From positions 1,682,001 to 1,746,000 of the forward strand of contig CANTUV010000003.1 of assembly GCA_947685225.1 (NCBI GenBank): a stretch of DNA of 64,000 nucleotides, given 5' to 3'. Below the pieces are notes generated by a model. That model worked only from the letters and a program-made list of their open reading frames with translations, searched no databases and was not told the origin of the DNA. The DNA comes from Garcia nutans. Lineage: Eukaryota > Streptophyta > Magnoliopsida > Malpighiales > Euphorbiaceae. Every line of letters starts with the position of its first letter. Positions within the stretch are counted from its first letter, which is position 1. Shown here in pieces: positions 47,406 to 57,068 of the stretch. The position numbers and the translations under genes were made by a program.

Positions 47406-49685
47406 TGTTGACCCTTAATTTTTTACCCAATCCGGTCCAATAAGTTTTATTTAGTCCAAAATGATTTTTGTTGTCTAATTGGTCCAAAATAATTTTTCTT
47501 AAATAATTTTTTGCTTTAGTATCTAATTTTTATTAATAAAAAATAAAATAAACAAATAAAAGTCAAAAAATAAAATAAAAAAAATAGAGTAAAAAAAAAA
47601 AGGTGACGAAAAAATCATCGCGCGGGCCCATGGGCATTTCGCCCACATGAATTTCCTGCGGGCGAAATGGCCCAAGCTATTTCGCCCTCAGAAAAAATCT
47701 GCGGGCGAAATAGCTTTTCTATTTCGCTCGTAGGATTTTCCTGCGAGCGAAATAACTCATTGAGCTATTTCGCCCGCAGAAAATTCCTACATGCGACGCC
47801 CGCAGCCTGCCCACTGTCGTAATTTCCTGCGGCAGATTTTTTTCTCCATCGCATTTTTTCCTGCGGCAGTTTTTTCGACAGCCAATTTTTTCGACGCAAA
47901 TTTTTCGAAACCTAATTCAATTAGGTTTTGGTTTCTTTTTTTTATTAATATTATTTGCCGTGATTAATCAGGAATAAACCACATTAAACAACTATAAATA
48001 AGGACCAAAGGCAATTAAATTTAGGGGAGGCCAAATAAGCAACAGAAGCTTGAAAATTTTAAACCAAATCAGTGAAGGAAAAGGAGCTATTTAATTTCTT
48101 TTTTTTTCTGGAATAGCAGGGACACGATTAAAGCAATTCAAAGGCATCAATTGTCTTTATTCTTGTTCATCCAAGAAGAATTATTTTTGGAGAATCAACA
48201 AAAGGAGGTATGTATTAAATTCTATTTTTGTTTTTTTTTTGTTTCACAGTAGCATAAACTATGAAATTTTGTCTTTTAAATCAAAAACTTAGAACTTTAA
48301 TTTAGTTTTTTCAAAGTTAAAACACTAATACGTTACTTTATTTTCCAAAAAGACTTAAAATTGTTATTTTTACCTCTTAAAAATCTTAAAACCTTAAATA
48401 AACATATTTTTCAACAACAACAAAATTTGATTCTTTTTTCTTCAAAAGTTTAAACTAGGTTCTGTTTCTTCCAAAAAAAAAACCATAAAATCCATCTTTT
48501 CTATTTATAAAAACTTCAATCCGTTAGTTTAAATTCATAAAACCTCATGAAATCATCAAATTGTCTTTCCAAATTCTAAAAGCTAATTCATCACTCGAGA
48601 CCCTAATTTTAAATCCTAAAACCCTAATTCAATTTCCAAACCTAAAATATTAAACTCAAACTCCTTTAAATCCTTAAACCCTAACTTTTTCAAAACCCTA
48701 ATCCTTTAAAATATTAAAAAAAAACCATAAAACATAAATACTTTAAATTTTACACAGTAGCTTGAAATCATCATTTAAAACCACAAATCAAAAGTATTTT
48801 AAAGTGTCTAAAACCCTAGTTTCATGATTCACCATTCAAATATTAATTTAGTTAATCAAAGTTTCTTACCAACCTTATAAAACATAAAACCCTAATCTAT
48901 TTTAATTTCATAAAAAGTCACAGTAGCTATAATTGGACTATCATTTGCTTTATTTAATTATATACTTGATTATGCTTTGATTTATCTCTTATGCTTTAAT
49001 TTATTTAATTTCAATACTTGATTTATTTAATTTATCATAGATGGATGTTTATTTTATATTTTGATTAATAGCTTTGATGAATGATTTATTTATGATGAAT
49101 GGTTATTTACTTTTATCAATTAATTTAGATTTCCAAAAATTGTAAGAGGTATGTTTCCACTTGGTGGGTACCTCATTAGTTAAACATCATGTAATTTAAT
49201 TTGTTTTTCTATTTTAGAACCTATGTAAAGGGCATGTTTCTACATTTTGGTGGGTGTCCTATCTAGGCATGTGATGTAAGGACATGTTTCCATCTTCGGA
49301 TGGGTGTCCATTTATTTGTTTTGTTTTGTTTGGACATTGCTTTGATTTTAATATAATGATACTTTCTTTTAATTATTGTGTGTAATATGGATAATATTAT
49401 ATAATGTTAAGACCTGTAAAGGAGGCCTTCCAATGAACCGGGCGTTGTGGGGGTGCTGGGCCATTTCTCACCTTCCCCACACATACCCAACTTTCCGAAC
49501 CCATTAGGGGGTTGGGGATTCCTTATGAATCGAGTCATCCACCCCTTTTTTTTTCCCGACTCGTCCGAGTGGTGACTCTATTTTCTCTGGATTTAGGTCC
49601 GTGTTCTCTAAGGCCCCGAGCCTAAACAGTGCCGAAGTCGCAAGAACCATTCCACCGGGAGTGGGGGCGAAAATCCCCGCTCACA
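47406..49685 (+). repeat. 3' LTR of element B
   Basis: TGTTGACCCTTAATTTTTTAC...CCGCTCACA, 2.28 kb, preceded by the purine-rich GCAGGGGGCAAAC. Palindrome array 47614-47896, TATA box 47993-48000, GTATGT at 48208-48213. It is uninterrupted and so serves as the reference for the solo-LTR insertion in the 5' LTR. It contains a private stretch near 47460-47500 (TTGTTGTCTAATTGGTCC). Confidence 0.9.
49146..49309 (+). other. Hairpin row in 3' LTR of element B (best-formed copy)
   Basis: H1 49146-49174: GAGGTA/TACCTC with inner CCAC/GTGG. H2 49229-49260: AGGGCA/TGTCCT with inner CTAC or ACAT near GTGG. H3 49280-49309: GGACA/TGTCC with a perfect inner CCATC-TTCG-GATGG, i.e. a UUCG tetraloop in RNA. H4 near 49428 is damaged in this LTR. 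Confidence 0.65.
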
Positions 49686-51434
49686 CTTAGTCACATTTCC
49701 AATGTGACATCTCTCTCACATTTTTTTATGCATTTATCATACCCTTCATATCCCTTTTCACCATTTCCAATTCAATTACCTAAAGTAACTCATTTTAATT
49801 ACTTAATCATTTCCCTTTTATTTCATAACAAATTTCTATATTATCAACCTTATTACACGTTACATGATATTTTCATAAATAATATTACTCATTCAAAATT
49901 ACTCTCATGCTTATTAAACATTAAACTATCAACATCTAAACAATCTTCATCAAAATTCTCTTACAACTCTAAATTTTCAACTTACTACTTTACTTAAACT
50001 TCATTCTATTAATCTCATTTTCAAGAGCTAACTTTATAAACTTTATTTTTATATTAATATAACATCAAAACACATCACTTTCACAATTATGGAAACCCAT
50101 TTCAAAAATTCAAATTTCATATATTGCAACCAACAACATGAACCTCACCAAATCTCATCCATGTCGCATTTCCAATCTTAAAATCATAACATTTATATTT
50201 AAACAACACTAATTCATTTCATTACACTAATTAACATCATTTGTTTTGATACTTTAATTTTACACACTCAACCCTAAATTATGCATCATTATTCCATAAT
50301 AAATAATTCGCTATCATATATGATTTCACTCTTTGATTTTAATTATAAACTCTTTTTTACAAATTATTAAAAACTTCATATTCCTTCTATACTTATACCC
50401 ATATGCATATGAATTTTTATAATTTTCTTCATTCATTTGTCTCATAAAATTAATTTATTACTTACTTACACAAAACTATATGACTTCCTCAGTTCCATGT
50501 CAACCTCACTTTCAATTTTTATATTCCTTATCAACTCTTTATAAAAGCTTTTAAAATTTTATCCATGTGCACTTGACACATATATGAACTTATATTTAAA
50601 GTTTTAGATTTTTTCAAGCTGATTTAATATATTCAAAAATTAAATCTTCCAAAATCAGAGAATCTATCTCTTTAATAATTTCTCTGGCAACACCCGGTTG
50701 TCCATTTTTTTAAGGTACCAACCTTAATACAAATTCATGAAATTTTAACCATATGTTATAAGAATACATATGCTATTGTGTGTAAATTTTCAGATTTTTC
50801 TTGGTTGGTTTACCATAGTTTCTAAATTTATTTTTACTCAATTTCTACAGATTCTAAGTTGCTGGAATTACTCAAACAATCTGTGTTCTTCTATTTTTCT
50901 TAAGTAGAGATCCATCTTTAAAATTTACAAAATTTTATACATTAGATTCTAACATATCGAAAAACTTTCTATTAAATATTCAAACTCATCCAACATTTCT
51001 AGATTTGTCCAAAAATTCAGACAATATCACTTTGCAGTACCCCTATAAAATTTTCTGTAACTATCATGCTCATTTCTCAAACTTTTTATTTTTATATCTT
51101 AAATCATTTCGTAGATTATTTTTTCTAATTTCACTTATTCATCAATTGAATCAGGTATGAATTTTAAATTTCAAATAAAAATTCCAAAAATTCTTAATCC
51201 ATAATCTCTAGAATGACGCTTCCACTTCTCCACTCTGATCTATGCAACCCAGGCACCATCTCAACTCATATCCAATATATCAAATGGACATTGACACATC
51301 AGGGATCAGATAAATTACCAGTGCCAATGCATGTATCACAATTAAAAATTATTTTTTTAAAATTCTAATTTTCTCTCTCTAACAACCCACCTAGGTCGAG
51401 AACCTCAAATCTAGGCTCTATTACCAAAATAAAT
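49686..51434 (-). mobile_element. Non-coding interior of element E with PBS
   Basis: Resumes after element B (TSD CTTAG at 49686-49690). AT-rich, no supportable CDS; the open frame over the B/E junction (49629-49997) is accidental. The first 330 bp match element D at about 945-1270. At 51411-51426 GGCTCTATTACCAAAA is the reverse complement of a mutated tRNA-Met PBS, and CTAGGTCGAGAACCTCAAAT precedes it as in elements A and D. This shows a minus-strand element whose 5' LTR begins at 51435. Confidence 0.7.
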
Positions 51435-51711
51435 TTAACACCCTTACACCCTATATACGTACAATACATATTTTCAGCATATGTAAAATACGCATATACG
51501 GTATAAAAATATCACAGACCAATTTAATAAAAATTGTCATATTTCTGTTTTAAAATTTCAAATACTAATATATAAAATAAATAGTATATAAATATTCTTT
51601 ACTTGATATAGGAATCCAAAATAAATATTTTATATGAAAATTTCTGAAAAACATTCGCCAGAGTTTTATTTGTAATTTGGACGTTCCCAAAATTCTGCAA
51701 AACACAATCTG
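51435..51711 (-). repeat. Element E 5' LTR, first segment
   Basis: TTAACACCCTTACACCC (TGTAACACC with the G lost), matching the left remnant at 36273-36490 over about 220 bp. Split at 51711 by element A (TSD ATCTG, 51707-51711) and continued from 62356. Confidence 0.75.
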
Positions 51712-54243
51712 TGTAACACCCCTATACCCTGTATACGTACCAAGCATGCTTAAATGATCGTAATATACGTATACTGAATATAGAAAATGCCACGGTTTAA
51801 AAAGACACAACAAATATCTTTGTAAATAAGTGAAACCAATCTCAAACAAATAAAAGAAATCCAAAAGACACTATATATAAAATGTTTAATAATTCACAGC
51901 GGAAGTTATTACAAATATGTTATAAATCAAAGTTTACGAAACATAGAATATATACATGATTGGCAGCTCTTCTCTGATCTTTAAGTCCCAAAAGAAAATC
52001 CTCAATGTCTAATCTCACTTGGTCTCGAGGACACTTCAGGTTCAACTCGGTCACCTGCGCGATCAAGCACTATCGCGCTAAGCCAACGACTTAGTAGTAC
52101 AAAGTATGCTAGCATTATGCTTTAGTGCAATGTAATGTCACACATTTTATTAATAAATCAACATCATAGATAGAAGGCTAACAACATACCTATATATTTC
52201 ATAAAGTACACATATATAAACATATCACATTTCAACATCCTACCATATAACTCATTAGTCAATCATTTTACCATTCATAAATCACATTAAACAAAGACAA
52301 GCATGGGCCCAAAACACACTAATATACCATTCAATTTTCAGAGTTGATGTTTTGGTTCAATCATCACATTTATCATTATCATAAACCCAACTAGGCTTCA
52401 AGGATTAGGTTCAGCCAAGCTTCAAGGGGAACAAAGCATGCTAAGTCTCAACCCAACTTGGCTTCAAGAACCAACCCAACCTAGCTTCAAGGGTTGTAAC
52501 ATCTCAATTAGGCTTCAAGGACTAGATCCAACCAAGCTTCAAGGGGAGTAAAACATGTTAAACTTCTACCCAACTTGGCTTCAAGGATCAAGCCCAACCT
52601 AACTTCAAGAGAGTGTTACTATCATTAGGCATGCCACCAATAACAAACTCTGAAAATTGAATAACACATTAGTCACACAATTCATTTATTATTTCATTCT
52701 CAATTCTCATCATCAATTAGGCAAACATGCCTTATTTCTTTCAATTGAATCATCATAGCCAATCACAATGGCTTCACATCACATTTTAGTTATCATAGCC
52801 AATCACAATGGCCTCATTGATATAACATTTCAAAGTACATTATTCATATAACACATTACCATTTACAAGATTCACAAGGCATAAAACATAACATTGTTCA
52901 TATTGTATCATATGAATCATCATTATAATACTTAACACTTTAGATTATTCATTGATTTATAATCTTCCACATACATTTGTATGGATCATTCTTTGTTTTA
53001 AAAGTGTTTAGAGTGTTTACTTTTAGGGTTAGGTACAAGAAGATCTTTGAAGAATCAAAACAATGTAAGAAAAGCAAGGAACAATCACAGTAGCCAACAC
53101 CCTCAAGGGACACGGCCAAGCTTGTGGCCGTGTCTCTCAACCCAAAAATCCAGTAGCAGACATGGGCAAGGGACACAGCCGTGTCTCTCAACAAAAATCA
53201 GGCAGTGACAAACATGGGCAAGGGACACGGCCAAGACAGTGGCCGTGTCTCTCCAAAAATCATCCAACATGGCCAAATGTCCTTAGACTTGGCCGTGTCT
53301 CCCAAAAATTCTTTGGTTTGGCCGTGTCTCTTCCTTAGTTTGGCCGTGTCTTTCATGATTAGAAACCCTAAACATGGCCAAATCTCTTTTGATTGAATTT
53401 AAACACATTGTGCACAACATAACCTCATTCAAATGAATACAAACAATGTCATTAACACATATCTTGCATGCTCATCACAATATTCACATTAACAATACAC
53501 AACAACACATTAAATCACTTACCACTTCAAAACCCTAAAACCAACATCACTCTTATTCTTTCAATATCAATGTCCACTTAACATACCATCTTCAAACCAA
53601 AACCAACACCTATTTAACTTTGTAACCTACAATCAATTTCAACACTTATAAACACATCTCAAACACACCAAATCATAAGAACAATAAATCATAACTCACC
53701 TCAAACACAACTTCAAAGATAACAAAGGAAAACAAGAAAGTACTTACCTAAAATTGAGGCAATTTCACAAATCTCCAACTTAATCCTTTGATTCTTCCTT
53801 CAATTTGATTTTAGAAATCAAATCACCTCCCTTGCTCTCCTTTTCCTTTGGTAGCCGGCCAAACAATGCAAAGAAGAGAAAATGAAGACAAGTCAAACTT
53901 CTCTTCTTCTTTAAATCTCCACCAAGCAATTCAAACAACACAATTACTTAAATGCCCTCATCCATTTAACTTAACTCTTTTAACTTATATGCCCATTTAA
54001 GTAATTTCACATATCACAAATAAATATCTTCTTCCCCTGACTCCTCATTTTGACCAACATATATGTTATATAAATTACCATATACCCAACATATACACTT
54101 TCTCTCTACACATAACTTTCCTTATTAAACCATACCTAAACATTCTCTTTTCAATTTCTTTTCTTATCAACATAACATATACACATAATTCAAACAAACA
54201 ACAATTATATCCAAACTTCTAGGGCACACATTGGGATATTACA
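51712..54243 (-). repeat. 3' LTR of element A
   Basis: TGTAACACCCCTATACCC...GGGATATTACA. Contents: GCGCGAT/ATCGCGC pair and CTAAGCC/GACTTAG hairpin (about 52055-52095), GGCTTCAAGG repeats (about 52385-52615), two AGCCAATCACAATGGC copies (about 52755 and 52798), palindrome array (53107-53354), minus-strand splice-donor-like TAGGTAAGTA (plus 53741-53750). Confidence 0.93.
53107..53354. repeat. GACACGGCC...GGCCGTGTC array, 3' LTR of A
   Basis: Units: GGGACACGGCCAAGCTTGTG plus GCCGTGTC; GACACAGCCGTGTC; GACACGGCCAAGACAGTGGC plus CGTGTC; then lone TTGGCCGTGTCTC half-sites. Lead-ins CAGTAGCCAACA and CAGTAGCAGACA match those before the arrays in the TGTTTTG solo LTRs. The other LTR has the same array at 61213-61460 with a few substitutions. 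Confidence 0.85.
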
Positions 54244-54262
54244 ATTCTCCCCCTCTAAAAAG
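54244..54262 (-). promoter_or_regulatory. Polypurine tract of element A
   Basis: Minus strand reads CTTTTTAGAGGGGGAGAAT directly before the LTR start TGTAATATCC. It primes plus-strand DNA synthesis. Confidence 0.88.
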
Positions 54263-54280
54263 AAATTTCGCCCTCGAAAT

Positions 54281-55349
54281 TACCTGATATCAAGTCTGAA
54301 ATAGTTGAGGATATTGATCTCACATTGTTTGCTCACTCTCCCAAGTTGCCTCTTTCTTTGCATGATTCTTCCATAGAACCTTCACTAAAGGCACTTTCTT
54401 ATTTCTTAATTCTTTCACTTCACGTGCCAAAATAGCAACTGGTTCTTCTTTAAATGTCAAATCCGGACTTACTTCAATCGATTCAATTGGCAACACATGA
54501 GATGGATCTGACTTGTACCTCCTCAACATAGAAACATGGAATACATTATGGATCCTATCCAACTCAGGTGGCAAAGCAAGCCGATAAGCAACTGACCCAA
54601 CTCTTTCCAAAATTTCATACGGTCCAATGAACCGAGGATTCAATTTCCCTTTTCGACCAAACCTCAAGATCTTCTTCCAAGGAGACACTTTCAAAAATAC
54701 CTTATCTCCCACATTATACTCAATGTCTCTCCTCTTCAAATCTGAATAAGACTTCTGTCGGTCTGAAGCTGTTTTCAACCTATCTCGAATCATTTTCACT
54801 TTCTCTTCAGTTTCTTTAACCAAATCAGGACCAATTATCTTACCTTCTCCAAGCTCATTCCAACATAGAGGTGTCCTACACCGTCTACCATACAATGCCT
54901 CAAATGGGGCCATACCGATGCTGGATTGATGACTGTTATTATAGGCAAATTCCACAAGTGATAAGCTTTTATGATCAGTATAGATAAAACACTTCTCCCC
55001 ATACAAATAGTGTTGCCAAATCTTCAATGCAAACACAATAGCTGCTAACTCTAAATCATGGGTCGGATAATTGAGCTCATGCGGTTTCAATTGACGAGAA
55101 GCATAGGCTATCACTTTACCTTCTTGCATCAGAACACAACCCAAACCACTATGTGAAACATCACTGTAAATCACATATGGTTTGCCTTCCACAGGTAAAG
55201 TAAGAACAAGCGCTTGAGTCAACATTTCTCTCAACTGATCAAAGCTAGCCTAACATTGATCTGTCCACACAAATCTAACTCCCTTTCGAAGCAATCTGGT
55301 AAGTGGAGTAGCTATCAAAGAAAATCCTTTCACAAACCGTCGGTAATAG
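54281..55349 (-). pseudogene. RNase H to integrase C-terminus of element A, internally deleted
   Basis: From the right: end of RT (RRFVKGFSLIATPLTRLLRKG), an in-frame stop near 55253 (QC*ASFDQL), then RNase H YVIYSDVSHSGLG and THDLELAAIVFALKIWQ to YTDHKSL. There the sequence jumps, at about 54958-54966, into SLVEFAYNNSHQSSIG of the integrase core end. By comparison with element 1 (7770-8795) about 1 kb is gone, including the zinc finger and at least two of the three catalytic acidic residues. The rest has GPYEILERVGSVAYRLALP and the chromodomain-like VPLVKVLWKNH..EATWESE. A stop at 54320 shortens the tail. The frame is kept across the deletion. Confidence 0.9.
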
Positions 55350-57068
55350 TGTTTTGTTAGTTTTTATCATAGATTTGTAGTTTGTTTATTATGATAATTA
55401 TTGTTTTATTTAGGTATTTTGTTAGTTTTTATCGGTTTGTTTAGTGTTTTCATGAATTTTGATAGTTTTAGTTTATTTTAGTGTTTGTGTTGTTTTTTTA
55501 TCTAGTTTTTAGTATAGTGTTTATGTTTTGTTGGTTATTGTTTATTTACTTTTTGTTTAAAGTTTGTTTGATGTTTTGTTTTAGGTTAAAAAGCCAAGGA
55601 ACCAAGATTGAAGAAAGATTGCACAGTAGCTGACACAGGCAGAGGACACGGCCAAGTCACTGGCCGTGTCTCATATCCAGCTAAAGATGGAAATCAAGCA
55701 CAGAGAGAGACACATTCAAGGGACACGGCCAAGTCTTGTGGCCGTGTCCCTCCAAAGAAGACCCACACGGCCAAGTCATCTTGACTTGGCCGTGTCTCAC
55801 CAATTCCAAAGGCAAAAGAGAGTTAAACTTCACAGAGGCAAACACTTGCAAGGGACACGGCCAAGTCATGTGGCCGTGTCCCTCCAACAAGGTGCAACAC
55901 GGCCAAGTCAAGCTCCACTTGGCCGTGTCACTCAATCAAAGAAGAAGAAAGAAGAGTCAAACAGAAGTGGACACATGCAAGGGACACGGCCAAGTCTTGT
56001 GGCCGTGTCCCTCCAAAAATATACTCACACGGCCAAGTCACTTCTGACTTGGCCATGTCCCTCATCAACCAAATGCGCACCGAATTTTAAAGCCAACGTT
56101 TCATATAAAAGGAAAAGAGGAGCGAGGGTTTGGGAGGGTTTTGCGATTTGGAGAGAACATTGGGAGCCGTAGAAGAGCAGAGATTAGGGTTTAGCTTTGT
56201 TTTCTTAATTTTGATTTTTCTTTGGATCAAAACTAGCTAGATTGGATTGTTCTAGCCATTGTTTCATCTTTCTTGCAAGATTTAGAACAAGAGATTCTTC
56301 AGAAGCTTCAAGGAGTTGTAACTTGGTTTTGTTCTTGAACTTATTCTCTTTATTTTTATTGAATGGATATTATCATGTCTATTTCGATTTCTTTGAGCAT
56401 TAATGAGAAGAATATGTTTGATTGCATCATGAACTAATTTGATCTAGTCTAGGGTTTGTATGGATCTACTATAATTGTATGAATTGGTTATTCTCTTAGC
56501 TAATAATTTCTTTAGCCTTGGTTGAATGAAATATTGTTAGCATATAGTTGATTGGCCACCAATTGTGTGTTTTAGGTGTTAGATGATGGATTGAGAGATG
56601 AAGTCTAATGCTGGATCAATTCAATTAAGGACTTAGGTGAATTAGAAATATAACCTATTAAAAAGATTGTTTCAATTATAACAAGATTAATTGTGAGAGG
56701 TTCGAATGCGAAAGCTTATTTCCTTGACTCAATTAATTAAGTTGTTTTAGATTTAATCTTTGAAATTAAATTAGTTAAGAAGAATAACCGTTCATGCATA
56801 TGGGTAGTAGAGAAGTACAAACCCTAGACCCTTCTATCCATTGAATCAATACATCACTTCTTATTTACTTTTATTTGATTTAAACTTTAATCAATCTATT
56901 TTATTTAATTGTTAGCAATTTCAATTTTCCTTATTACTTGTTATTTTAAAATTTGATAAACTATTAGCCACTTTAGTTTCCTTGAGAGAACGACCTTGGG
57001 GCGATCACCTCTGCTACAACTACCTCGTATACTTGCGAGTGACGCTTGTGGTAGAGTTAATTTAAGCG
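55350..57068 (+). repeat. Solo LTR, TGTTTTG family, copy 1 (1.72 kb) in element A
   Basis: TGTTTTGTTAG...GCGCAACA with perfect TSD AATAG (55345-55349 and 57069-57073). The coding frame of element A reads through when the segment is ignored (GLAGY | YRRF). It holds the array at 55642-56063, TATA box TATAAAA at 56104-56110, a leader, and a 3' end with GACCTTGGGGCGATCACCT and TACCTCGTATACTTGCGAGT. No PBS or coding region, so it is a bare LTR. Both copies in this window are solo, which points to frequent LTR-LTR recombination. Lineage unassigned. Confidence 0.92.
55642..56063. repeat. Alternating GACACGGCC hairpin array, solo LTR copy 1
   Basis: Seven hairpins in about 420 bp. Short type: GGGACACGGCCA-loop-TGGCCGTGTCCC. 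Long type: ACACGGCCAAGTCA-loop-TGACTTGGCCGTGT. The two types alternate, the short ones preceded by a CA-TGCAAG or CATTCAAG lead-in. In copy 2 the inner arms are AAGCT/AGCTT, here AAGTC/GACTT: both sides changed together. The 168-codon open frame over it is a by-product. Confidence 0.88.

Larger units (their letters stand above)
36688..49685 (+). mobile_element. Gag-only Tat/Ogre-like element B, non-autonomous
   Basis: Perfect TSD CTTAG (36683-36687 and 49686-49690). LTRs are at 36688-41181 (with a nested Tekay solo LTR) and 47406-49685. The PBS is TGGCGACTCCACTGGGGA. The interior has one gag (42296-43694) and then 3.7 kb of non-coding repeats with no pol. It shares the LTR 3' half, leader, gag ends and 3' region with element C but has a different palindrome array in the LTR. 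Pol must come from a partner element. Confidence 0.88.

Noticed and set aside
49629..49997. 122-codon plus-strand open frame
   Set aside because: Crosses the junction between the LTR of B and the interior of E, so it cannot be an ancestral gene.
55666..56172. 168-codon open frame over the solo-LTR array
   Set aside because: It is composed of hairpin repeats (GHGQV, WPCPS words) and ends in the promoter region; no protein family, and the other solo copy does not keep it.
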